DNA from: Clostridium sp. UBA3947
GTDB lineage: Bacteria; Bacillota; Clostridia; Clostridiales; Clostridiaceae
Assembly: GCA_002385545.1 (NCBI GenBank)
Contig: DGDR01000214.1
Span: 1-10,269 of the forward strand
Direction: 5' to 3'
DNA length: 10,269 nt
Shown: piece after piece, positions 1-6,521 of the stretch
How the letters are laid out: each line of letters starts with the position of its first letter
Position numbering within the stretch: position 1 is the first letter of the stretch
Notes under the pieces: model-generated
The model's database searches: none
What the model saw: only the letters and a program-made list of their open reading frames with translations
Told to the model about the DNA's origin: nothing
Made by a program: the position numbers and the translations under genes

Positions 1-42
1 TTAATTGTGCAATTTCCTCAATATATAAGGAGAGATTGAAAT

Positions 43-1371
43 ATGTGTGGAACAACAAACAATAATGTAAATCCAATGTTTTGTTATCAGTGTGAACAGA
101 CTCCAGTAGGCGGATGTACAAAATTTGGCGTGTGTGGAAAGAACCCTGATATAGCAAGCTTGCAGGATATAATGATATTAGGACTTAAAGGGGTAGCTGC
201 TTATGCCACTCATGCTAGAGAACTTGGACTACACAGTGAAGAAGTAAATGCAATAACTCATGAAGCTCTATATACTACATTAACAAACTCAAACTTCAGT
301 CTTGAAGAAAACATAAATATGGCTCTAAAGGTTGGTACTGCAACTGTTAAAATTATGGAAGTGCTTGACGGAGCTCATACTTCAAGATTTGGTACACCAA
401 CACCAGTTAGGGTTTCTCAAGATAAAATTGAAGGACACAGCATTTTAGTTACAGGACATAATTTGTCAGCTCTTTATGAATTGCTGAAGCAGACTGAAGG
501 CAAGGGAATCAATATTTATACTCACTCAGAAATGCTTCCTGCTCATGGATATCCAGAACTAAAGAAATTCCCTCATTTAAAGGGTAATGTAGGTAAGGCT
601 TGGTATGATCAAAGAAAGCTTTTTGAGGAGTTCCCTGGAGCTATTTTAGGAACAACTAACTGCTTAATGCCAATAACTACAGGACACTATGGAGATAGAT
701 TCTGGACTTATGGTACTGCTGGACTTGACGGTATTCCAAAGATTAAGAATAATGACTTCTCACCAATAATAAATAGAGCCTTAGAATTGCCTGCTGTAAA
801 TATTGAATCTGATAAGACAGTGGTAACTGGTTATCATCATAGCACAGTTTTAAATATTGCGCCTGAAATTATCGAGGCTGTTAAGGCTGGTAAGATTAAG
901 AGATTCTTTGTTATAGCTGGTTGCGATGCTCCTACTAAGGGAAGAGATTACTACAGAGAATTAGCTACAAGCCTACCAGAGGATTGTGTGCTTTTAACAA
1001 CCTCTTGCGGTAAGTTTAGATTTAATGATGTAGATTATGGAACAGTGCCAGGAACTGATATTCCAAGATACATTGACCTTGGACAATGTAACAACTCTGG
1101 TTCCGCTGTTAAGATAGCATTAGCTTTAGCAGAAGCCTTCCAATGCTCAGTTAACGAATTACCTTTAAGCATAGTATTATCATGGTTTGAACAGAAGGCT
1201 GTTGCAATTCTACTAGGATTGTTAAGCCTTGGAGTTACAAATATTCATATTGGACCAAGCGCTCCAAAATTCATAAGCCCAGGAGTATTAAAAGTACTTC
1301 AGGATACCTTCAACCTACAGTTAATTAGTGGAGATGCAAAGGCTGATTTAGCAAAATTTTTAGGTGAATAA
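43..1371 (+). CDS. hcp: Hybrid cluster protein (hydroxylamine reductase), short class III type
   Basis: The protein has 442 residues and carries the full ligand set of the hybrid cluster protein family. The N-terminal C14-x2-C17-x7-C25-x5-C31 motif binds the cubane cluster. The hybrid 4Fe-2S-2O cluster ligands are H139, E163, C207, C294 (the probable persulfide cysteine, in IAGCDAP), C322, C349 and E383, with K385 beside it. Usual Hcp proteins have about 540-550 residues. The missing hundred or so lie between the cubane motif and H139, the alpha-helical insert that class III enzymes lack, so this looks natural rather than truncated. Known Hcp proteins reduce nitric oxide or hydroxylamine in the cytoplasm and may act in protein nitrosylation; the partner reductase Hcr is not encoded here. 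AAGGAGA lies 9 nt before the ATG. The gene is monocistronic on its 3' side, and its promoter lies outside the window. Confidence 0.95.
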   Translation: MCGTTNNNVNPMFCYQCEQTPVGGCTKFGVCGKNPDIASLQDIMILGLKGVAAYATHARELGLHSEEVNAITHEALYTTLTNSNFSLEENINMALKVGTATVKIMEVLDGAHTSRFGTPTPVRVSQDKIEGHSILVTGHNLSALYELLKQTEGKGINIYTHSEMLPAHGYPELKKFPHLKGNVGKAWYDQRKLFEEFPGAILGTTNCLMPITTGHYGDRFWTYGTAGLDGIPKIKNNDFSPIINRALELPAVNIESDKTVVTGYHHSTVLNIAPEIIEAVKAGKIKRFFVIAGCDAPTKGRDYYRELATSLPEDCVLLTTSCGKFRFNDVDYGTVPGTDIPRYIDLGQCNNSGSAVKIALALAEAFQCSVNELPLSIVLSWFEQKAVAILLGLLSLGVTNIHIGPSAPKFISPGVLKVLQDTFNLQLISGDAKADLAKFLGE

Positions 1372-1379
1372 TTAAGATA

Positions 1380-1421
1380 AAAAGCTGCACCGAAGGGTAG
1401 AACCTTTAGTGCAGCTTTTTT
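1380..1421 (+). terminator. Rho-independent terminator of hcp
   Basis: An 11-bp perfect stem (AAAAGCTGCAC at 1380-1390 with GTGCAGCTTTT at 1409-1419) runs into six T residues. The loop holds a smaller AAGG/CCTT pairing. It begins 9 nt after the hcp stop codon. Confidence 0.93.
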
Positions 1422-1445
1422 GCCGATTTTTTCACACCTTATAGG

Positions 1446-2509
1446 ATGAAGTCCATTCAGTATGACAATCCTGTTGATACACCAGGATATGAACACTATT
1501 TTGATAGGCAGGGAAGTATAAGTAAATTCGTAAGACTACTAGATGAAAAAGGATTTATTTTACAGGAAGGTACTATAAGGTACATCGATATATTAAAGCT
1601 AGCTAGCGAGGGGAAGGCGGATACTTGCCTTGCAAATAATGCAGGGGTCCCTATGCCGTTTATCTTCTGCCGCCAGCACCGGACCAAAGTCCTAGCCCAG
1701 GTCAGAGACCGCCAAAGGGTTATAATCCTTGTAATCTCCATAATTATCCACCTAACATAAATTATACAGCCTCTGGAATATACTATAAGCTTCGCCTTGA
1801 TGAAGCTATTGCATTAATTGGCCAAACGCCTCCTCCCGCTGTTTACTTCAGCTTTTGCAGCTATTTGGGCTTTGTTGAAAACAAAAGGTATAAGAACTAT
1901 AGTGACACTGTTACAGCAGGAAATAATTACACTGGTCACTACCACTTCATTGGTGCCAGCTTAGGGGATCAGATTAGTAATAACTCTATTTGGACCAATA
2001 GCACTCCTTATGGAGCCGATGGAAATCCCTTCGACAGCTCCACAATTATAATTACTACTGCAGACAAGGGTGTTAATAACCAAATCCGTGACAATTTAGT
2101 TGAAGGGGGCTTTAGGCCTGGTATTATGAATAATGACAATATTCCTGATAATTTAGTCAACATGGGACTGGAAAGAGGTAAGGATCACTTTTTGCTTGTC
2201 ATGCGGGCGGCGATTTTTGAAGACTCAGAAATTGGTTGGGATTACATCTATAAACTTGATCAATATTTTACTGTATTGCGAATCACACCGAAAAAGGAGC
2301 GTCCTGCTGATAAGCCTTGGTCTATACCCAAGCTGAAGAAACGTGAGACGGGCATCAAATCCTTGGTCCCTTGAAGGCATAAAAAGTATATTGCAGGATA
2401 GAAATGCCTTTATTGGCTTCAGAGTATATGTTAATAAAAAGACTAAGGTTGCATCTGCACTATATGATATTATCTGGAGCCATGGAATTTTGTTTACAAA
2501 AAGAAATAA
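1446..2509 (+). pseudogene. Frameshifted remnant of an uncharacterised protein gene
   Basis: Three open segments on the same strand read as one protein only across frame changes. Segment 1 (1446 to about 1647) encodes MKSIQYDNPVDTPGYEHYF and ends at NNAG. Segment 2 (about 1648 to 2373) continues one frame back as PYAVYLLPPAPDQ, a proline-rich stretch, and then an ordered domain with FIGASLGDQISN, STIIITTADKGVN and a FTVLRITP end. It meets a stop at 2371-2373. Segment 3 (from about 2371) reads RNAFIGFRVYVNKKT and ILFTKR in another frame. The first lesion, at GGGGTCCC (1644-1651), fits loss of one base. A third lesion in the A-run at 2498-2502 may have bypassed a stop at 2507-2509. No ribosome binding site is properly spaced before 1446, and no promoter was seen, so the 5' end may also be lost. 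I do not know the function; I recall similar long proteins in clostridia but cannot verify this. The end coordinate is inferred. Confidence 0.72.
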
Positions 2510-2518
2510 TCTATATAT

Positions 2519-2550
2519 AGGCACCTGCTTAATGTGGGTGTCTTTTTGTT
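2519..2550 (+). terminator. Terminator behind the pseudogene
   Basis: AGGCACCT (2519-2526) pairs with GGGTGTCT (2536-2543) through two G-U pairs across a 9-nt loop, followed by TTTTTGTTT. It lies about 10 nt after the putative ancestral stop at 2507-2509. This supports a real transcription unit that has only recently decayed. Confidence 0.8.
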
Positions 2551-2591
2551 TAATAAAAATTAGAGTTAAGGAAATATTTACTTTCAAAGCA

Positions 2592-2620
2592 TTGACATCA
2601 ATGTTTTGAAATGATAGTAT
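2592..2620 (+). promoter_or_regulatory. Sigma-A-type promoter of the SGNH hydrolase gene
   Basis: A perfect -35 box TTGACA (2592-2597) is followed after 17 bp by TAGTAT (2615-2620), a 4/6 match to the -10 consensus. Transcription would start near 2627 and give an AT-rich leader of about 90 nt, in which I see no known riboswitch motif. Confidence 0.65.
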
Positions 2621-2700
2621 AAGTATATAGATATGTAGTATTCAAAACTATATGAATAAATATGAGAAATACGTAAGAAAATATATATAAATTATATGTT

Positions 2701-2707
2701 AGGGAGG
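2701..2707 (+). promoter_or_regulatory. Ribosome binding site that favours a GTG start
   Basis: AGGGAGG ends 8 nt before GTG 2716 but only 2 nt before the in-frame ATG 2710. Normal spacing is 5-10 nt, so initiation at GTG is the better reading; the two proteins differ by only two residues. Confidence 0.6.
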
Positions 2708-2715
2708 TTATGAAG

Positions 2716-3429
2716 GTGAATATTAAGGATTGTTACAATTTTGTAGTGTACGGGGACTCCATTACCAAAGGGGTAGTGTATGATGAAGCAAAGCAACGTT
2801 ATGTGGTTTTGAAGGAAAACTTCGTTAATCTAGTGGCCAATAATGTAAAGGCAGCTATTTATAATGCCGGTAAGTTTGGCAATAATATTATAAGGGCTTT
2901 ACAGAAGTTTGAAACCGATGTTTTGAAAAAGAATCCCGATATCCTCTTAATAGAGTTTGGAGGAAATGATTGTGATTTTGATTGGCAGGCTATTGCTAAC
3001 AATCCAGAGGGTCAATTCTCTCCAAAGACAGATTTAGAGCTGTTCTCTAAAACCTTAAATTATATTATCAATTACTGTCGAAAGCTTAATATCATTCCTA
3101 TGCTAATGACTCTGCCACCGCTGGATTCCAAACGGTATTTCAAATGGATCTGTAAAAATGAAAAGGAAGCAGAAAAAAATATTCTAAAATGGCTAGGAGA
3201 TGTGAATAGAATTTACTATTGGCAGGAACAATATAGTAAGAGGGTTGAAGAACTGGCGGCGGAAAATAAGGTAGAACTAATAGATGTAAGGGAGACATTT
3301 TTAAAGGAAAAGGAGTATAGCAAATATTTATGTATTGATGGCATACATCCAAATAAAGAAGGACATAAGTTAATAGCAAATAAGGTTATGGATTATTTAA
3401 ACAATAATTTACAATATATTTTAAGATAA
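2716..3429 (+). CDS. SGNH/GDSL-family hydrolase (cytoplasmic)
   Basis: This 237-residue protein has the four blocks of the SGNH esterase/lipase superfamily. Block I is YGDSIT with nucleophile S15. Block II is the NAGKFGNN region with oxyanion-hole glycine G52 or G55. Block III is GGND with N84. Block V is DGIHP with D208 and H211 completing the triad. Family members cleave ester or acyl bonds in lipids, acyl sugars or acetylated polysaccharides; the substrate cannot be told from sequence. There is no signal peptide or membrane segment, so it should act in the cytoplasm, which argues against a secreted lipase and suits an intracellular acyl-ester hydrolase. It has its own promoter (2592-2620) and terminator, so it is a single-gene unit. 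The GTG at 2716 was chosen because the ribosome binding site is well spaced to it; ATG 2710 is the alternative. Confidence 0.88.
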   Translation: MNIKDCYNFVVYGDSITKGVVYDEAKQRYVVLKENFVNLVANNVKAAIYNAGKFGNNIIRALQKFETDVLKKNPDILLIEFGGNDCDFDWQAIANNPEGQFSPKTDLELFSKTLNYIINYCRKLNIIPMLMTLPPLDSKRYFKWICKNEKEAEKNILKWLGDVNRIYYWQEQYSKRVEELAAENKVELIDVRETFLKEKEYSKYLCIDGIHPNKEGHKLIANKVMDYLNNNLQYILR

Positions 3430-3464
3430 TTAAATACGTCTCAAATAATTTATAGCTACAATAA

Positions 3465-3492
3465 GCGCCTGTTTTCTAAGGCGCGTTTTTTT
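3465..3492 (+). terminator. Terminator of the SGNH hydrolase gene
   Basis: GCGCCT (3465-3470) pairs perfectly with AGGCGC (3479-3484) over an 8-nt loop. A G and then a seven-T run (3486-3492) follow. Confidence 0.88.
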
Positions 3493-3507
3493 GGTAAAAT
3501 CGTCGAA

Positions 3508-3533
3508 AGATTTTAGATTAAAATAGATTTTAG
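3508..3533 (+). repeat. Paired 9-bp direct repeat before the helicase-S24 promoter
   Basis: AGATTTTAG occurs at 3508-3516 and again at 3525-3533, a 17-bp period, just upstream of the putative -35 box at 3536. A tandem site close to a promoter could bind a regulator, but the DNA is AT-rich and chance is a fair alternative. Confidence 0.3.
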
Positions 3534-3535
3534 GC

Positions 3536-3564
3536 TTAAAAAATTTGTAGAAGTAGTATATAAT
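3536..3564 (+). promoter_or_regulatory. Putative promoter of the helicase-S24 fusion gene
   Basis: The -35 box TTAAAA (3536-3541, 4/6) and perfect -10 box TATAAT (3559-3564) are 17 bp apart. Transcription would start near 3571, about 85 nt before the ATG. No LexA box of the GAAC-N4-GTTC type lies in 3430-3655. Confidence 0.5.
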
Positions 3565-3643
3565 ATATCTATGAATGTATGATATTGTTAAATATTGTAA
3601 TGCTAAATGATTGAAGGATTTGTTATTATATTATTACCTGTAC

Positions 3644-3650
3644 GGAGGTG
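3644..3650 (+). promoter_or_regulatory. Ribosome binding site that fixes the fusion-protein start
   Basis: GGAGGTG lies 5 nt before ATG 3656. The frame stays open upstream to a TTG at 3611, but that codon has no comparable site and would add a 15-residue hydrophobic/tyrosine-rich leader, so 3656 is taken as the start. Confidence 0.85.
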
Positions 3651-3655
3651 GGGAC

Positions 3656-5146
3656 ATGAATATTGATGCAGCTATAAAGAAAATAGTTATAGGCAAGCCC
3701 TTTGGTTTGACTATTGTTAAGGGCGCACAGCGTTCAGGTAAAACTATGACTGCAGCTTATAGAGCTTTATATTTGAAGAGTAGTTATTGTTTATATGAGG
3801 ATGAAAAGGTTTTAGTAGTAGCAACGAAACAGACAAATATCGACTTGCTTAAACAACATTATGAAAATGCAAAAAGCCAGGTTGAATATGACTATAGAAC
3901 CCTATTCTCCTTATCAAGCGAAGAAAAGGTAAACTTTTATACTATAGATGAGTTGGTAGATAAGTATTATTCTGAATACATATGTCACAATAAGGTTAAT
4001 CCTTTAATTATAAATAAAGAAGAACAGATATCAATATTAACTGAATGCGTAGAAGAGCTCAAGCATCATTATAAGAGAGTAAAGTTTATAAAGGATGCTA
4101 ATGTAGCTTTTATTGTTGATGAAATAAATTGGATAAAGTCCAGTGACTTTAATAGTATGGAAGAATACATGAAGGCAGATCGTTTTTATAGAAATAAGAA
4201 AAAGGGATTCCCAAGCAGATTGAACAAGAACTCAAGGTCTAGAGAAGCGATTTGTAAAGTAATGGAGCTTTATACTAATAAATTAAAGGAAAGAAATCTT
4301 ATAGACTCCTTAGACAAAGAAAAATTAGCTTTGCAGGCAATCTTAAGCTGTGGTACAAAAGGTTACACTCATATGGTTGTTGATGATGCTCATATGTTAA
4401 GTAGACTACAAATTAATATACTAATGGCTCTAAATACCAATAGGGCTTATTCCAGCATGATGCTTATGGTAGATCATAAGGCTGAGCCTATTGATGGTGC
4501 ATGGATAGTAAAAGGAAGAAGACAGAAGGACCTTGGCTTTGAATTAAATATGAGATGCTCATACTTAAAGAAGGAAGCAGTCCAAAAGAGCAAAAGCCAT
4601 AAAGTAGAAGCTAGAAAAGAAAATAAAAAGTTATCTATAGAAAAATATCAATTTTTAGATATTAGACATAGACAAAGCTTTCTATTCCAAGTGGATACAG
4701 CCAACAGCGATGAGTTTATTCTATTGCAGGATGACAAGGAACTACCTTGCCATAAGGATGAATTAAAGCCTATTCCTGTTTACAGCAATATTGCTGCTGG
4801 AGAGCCTATTGCTATAAATCCTGAAGTAGAAGGTATCTTCAACATACCCTGTTATTGGATTAAGGGCATGAAGGATTGCTTTATGCTTAAGGTAAAGGGT
4901 GATAGTATGATTGGCGCAGGAATTGACGATGGAGACTTTGTAGTTATCAGAAGACAAAGCACTGCTAATAATAAGGATATAGTAGCTGTGGAACTAGAGG
5001 GAAGTGCTACCCTAAAGAGATTAAGCATAGACAAAAATGACGTAATGCTTATGCCTGAAAATGATAAGTACTCACCAATCTCAATCAAAAATCGAGAGGC
5101 TCTTGTTTTAGGTGTTGTTGTAGGCATAATTAAGAATGCAGCCTAA
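3656..5146 (+). CDS. UvrD-like helicase N-terminal half fused to a LexA-type S24 self-cleaving domain
   Basis: The 496-residue protein has two parts. Residues 1-305 resemble the front half of a UvrD-like SF1 helicase: Walker A G23-AQRS-G28-K29-T30, a motif Ia-like VLVVATKQTN (52-61), a 1B-type segment with FIVDEINWI (152-160) and EEYMKADRFYR (169-179), a motif II-like VVDDAH (241-246), and GFELNMRCSY (294-303) resembling the motif around the arginine finger. The 2A/2B half is absent. Motif II has Asp and His where the family has Glu and Gln. Residues 373-496 form a complete S24 peptidase: cleavage pair A381-G382 in IAAGEP, nucleophile S417 in GDSM, general base K454. The Ser-Lys spacing of 37 equals that of E. 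coli LexA (S119, K156). No helix-turn-helix is visible, so it is probably not a classical repressor. RecA-stimulated self-cleavage that splits off or alters the ATPase part is an inference. It is a single-gene unit between two terminators. Confidence 0.85.
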   Translation: MNIDAAIKKIVIGKPFGLTIVKGAQRSGKTMTAAYRALYLKSSYCLYEDEKVLVVATKQTNIDLLKQHYENAKSQVEYDYRTLFSLSSEEKVNFYTIDELVDKYYSEYICHNKVNPLIINKEEQISILTECVEELKHHYKRVKFIKDANVAFIVDEINWIKSSDFNSMEEYMKADRFYRNKKKGFPSRLNKNSRSREAICKVMELYTNKLKERNLIDSLDKEKLALQAILSCGTKGYTHMVVDDAHMLSRLQINILMALNTNRAYSSMMLMVDHKAEPIDGAWIVKGRRQKDLGFELNMRCSYLKKEAVQKSKSHKVEARKENKKLSIEKYQFLDIRHRQSFLFQVDTANSDEFILLQDDKELPCHKDELKPIPVYSNIAAGEPIAINPEVEGIFNIPCYWIKGMKDCFMLKVKGDSMIGAGIDDGDFVVIRRQSTANNKDIVAVELEGSATLKRLSIDKNDVMLMPENDKYSPISIKNREALVLGVVVGIIKNAA

Positions 5147-5177
5147 TAATTAGAAAATTAAATAGACCACTTCAGAT

Positions 5178-5202
5178 AAAAATCGGCTATTGCCGATTTT
5201 TT
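5178..5202 (+). terminator. Terminator of the helicase-S24 gene
   Basis: AAAAATCGGC (5178-5187) pairs perfectly with GCCGATTTTT (5192-5201) over a TATT tetraloop, with the T-run inside and after the 3' arm. It starts about 30 nt after the stop codon. Confidence 0.93.
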
Positions 5203-5225
5203 GCTTTGTTTCTGTTTGGAATATG

Positions 5226-5253
5226 TTCACAATTTAAATTAATATCATATATT
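5226..5253 (+). promoter_or_regulatory. Putative promoter of the mannose-1-phosphate guanylyltransferase gene
   Basis: TTCACA (5226-5231) and TATATT (5248-5253) are separated by 16 bp; each is one or two bases off consensus. The upstream terminator at 5178-5202 means a promoter is needed in this gap. The AT-rich run here offers other -10 choices, such as TATAGT at 5253. Confidence 0.4.
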
Positions 5254-5270
5254 ATAGTATAGTTATTCTT

Positions 5271-5274
5271 GGAG
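5271..5274 (+). promoter_or_regulatory. Ribosome binding site that selects TTG 5284
   Basis: GGAG ends 9 nt before TTG 5284. An earlier in-frame TTG at 5269 overlaps the GGAG itself and would prepend EWWE-type residues foreign to the family, so it is rejected as a start. Confidence 0.7.
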
Positions 5275-5283
5275 TGGTGGGAG

Positions 5284-6351
5284 TTGTTATACGCGCTTAT
5301 TTTAGCAGGAGGAAAAGGAACACGATTATATCCCTTATCAAGATCCAATAATCCAAAACAATTCTTAAAGCTTATAAATAATAAAAGCTTTTTACGGAAT
5401 ACTGTTGATAGAATAAAACCTCTCGTTGATAAGGAAAACATTTATGTTGTTACTAATGAAGATTATGTAGAAAAGGTTAAGACAGAATTATATGAATTAG
5501 ATTCTAGTAATATAATTGTAGAGCCTTCTAACAAGGAAACAGCTACCTGCATTGGCTTATCAGCAGTAAAGCTGTTAAAGAAAGATAAAGATGCAGTGCT
5601 TATGGTGTTTCCATCGGATCATTATATAGATAAAGAAAAGCTGTTTATAGATACTTTGAAGCAAGCGGTGGATGTATGTGAAAGAAAGAGAGGTATTGTA
5701 ACCATAGGTATCCAGCCTACCCGACCAGAAACAGGCTATGGATATATACAGATGGGGGACCGGCTAAGCACCGCCATGGTAACCTATAAGGTTGAACGGT
5801 TCACCGAAAAGCCTAACATCATGGTGGCAAAGGATTTTCTCATGCAGGGAAACTATCTATGGAACAGTGGCATGTTCATTATGAGAGCAGATGTGATGCT
5901 TAGGGAAATAGAGAAGTACCTCCCAAAGCTATATAAGAGTCTTATTGAAATATATCAGCACATAGGATTAGAAGATGAGGAAGAAGTAATTAAACACCAC
6001 TACAGTATAATCGATGGTATATCCATTGATTTCGGGGTTATGCAAAAGACAAGAAAGGCCTATGTAATCAAATGCGAGTTTGAATGGGATGATATAGGCA
6101 CTTTTGAATCCCTATCAAGATTCTTAAAGAATTTTCGACAAAACAAGGTTATTGGCAGTACCTATACAGAGGACAGTGAAAATTGCACAATAATCTCCAA
6201 CGATAAACTCATTATAGGCTTTGGTATAAAGGATTTAGTTATAGTGGAATCTGATGATGTGGTTCTAATAATGGATAAGAGCAAGGATCAGGAAATTAAG
6301 CATCTAGTTAATAATATGAAAAATAATGTGGAAGTTAGTAAATATGTATGA
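5284..6351 (+). CDS. manC: Mannose-1-phosphate guanylyltransferase (GDP-mannose pyrophosphorylase)
   Basis: This 355-residue enzyme would make GDP-mannose from mannose 1-phosphate and GTP in the cytoplasm, a precursor for mannosylated or fucosylated envelope glycans. The nucleotidyltransferase signature LILAGGKGTRLYPLSR with PKQF occupies residues 5-27. Other family motifs are FPSDH (109-113, metal-binding Asp), ETGYGYI (149-155), FTEKP (173-177), NSGMF (194-198) and a W-D-D-I-G turn (268-272). After about residue 280 comes a short beta-rich C-terminal part. There is no fused phosphomannose isomerase domain, so it is the single-function form. The TTG start gives an N-terminus of MLYALILAGG, as expected for the family. 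It stands alone between terminators, away from any visible polysaccharide cluster; the GT4 gene 2.4 kb downstream is the only other sugar gene. Use of another NTP or sugar phosphate cannot be fully excluded. Confidence 0.92.
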   Translation: MLYALILAGGKGTRLYPLSRSNNPKQFLKLINNKSFLRNTVDRIKPLVDKENIYVVTNEDYVEKVKTELYELDSSNIIVEPSNKETATCIGLSAVKLLKKDKDAVLMVFPSDHYIDKEKLFIDTLKQAVDVCERKRGIVTIGIQPTRPETGYGYIQMGDRLSTAMVTYKVERFTEKPNIMVAKDFLMQGNYLWNSGMFIMRADVMLREIEKYLPKLYKSLIEIYQHIGLEDEEEVIKHHYSIIDGISIDFGVMQKTRKAYVIKCEFEWDDIGTFESLSRFLKNFRQNKVIGSTYTEDSENCTIISNDKLIIGFGIKDLVIVESDDVVLIMDKSKDQEIKHLVNNMKNNVEVSKYV

Positions 6352-6376
6352 AAAAGCGGCTTTATAGCCGCTTTAA
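6351..6376. terminator. Bidirectional terminator between convergent genes
   Basis: AAAGCGGC (6353-6360) pairs perfectly with GCCGCTTT (6367-6374) over a TTTATA loop, starting at the manC stop codon. On the + strand the T-run is short (TTTAATAT). On the - strand the hairpin is followed by five T residues. It can therefore serve both manC and the converging amidase gene, although it lies about 150 nt beyond the amidase stop. Confidence 0.8.
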
Positions 6377-6521
6377 TATATTATGGGGTAGATTTTGTTT
6401 GTAATTTGTTCATAAATTGTTTATAATTATTTAAAGAATATTTACAATATTAATTATTCTTATTAATTTATGGAACTAAAAAGCAACTTTATTATGATAT
6501 ATTTCGTCTATGTATAATAAG

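Noticed and set aside
1640..1760. Programmed ribosomal frameshift joining the first two pseudogene segments
   Set aside because: No slippery heptamer with a downstream stem is visible. A second frame break and a lost stop further on favour decay over recoding.
2225..2587. 120-codon open frame on the - strand over the pseudogene
   Set aside because: It has no ribosome binding site and reads antisense to the more protein-like pseudogene segments and their terminator. Its composition is that of a shadow frame.
3611..3655. TTG start for a longer helicase-S24 protein
   Set aside because: GGAGGTG lies inside this extension and is well placed for ATG 3656. The extension reads as a chance LLLYYYLYGGG leader.
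4852..5127. 91-codon - strand open frame opposite the S24 domain
   Set aside because: It mirrors a strongly supported catalytic domain on the + strand and has no initiation signals.
5218..5231. GGAATATGTTC before manC as a LexA/SOS box
   Set aside because: With GTTC as the right half-site, the left half four bases away reads TGGA rather than GAAC. The partial palindrome fits neither half-site spacing well.
5794..5803. GAACGGTTC inside manC as an SOS-type operator
   Set aside because: The half-sites are separated by one base instead of four, and it lies within coding sequence.
6420..6480. AAGAATA/TATTCTT inverted repeat as an amidase terminator
   Set aside because: The stem is short, purely A-T rich apart from one pair, and lacks a following T-run in the right direction. 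The hairpin at 6351-6376 is a much better candidate.
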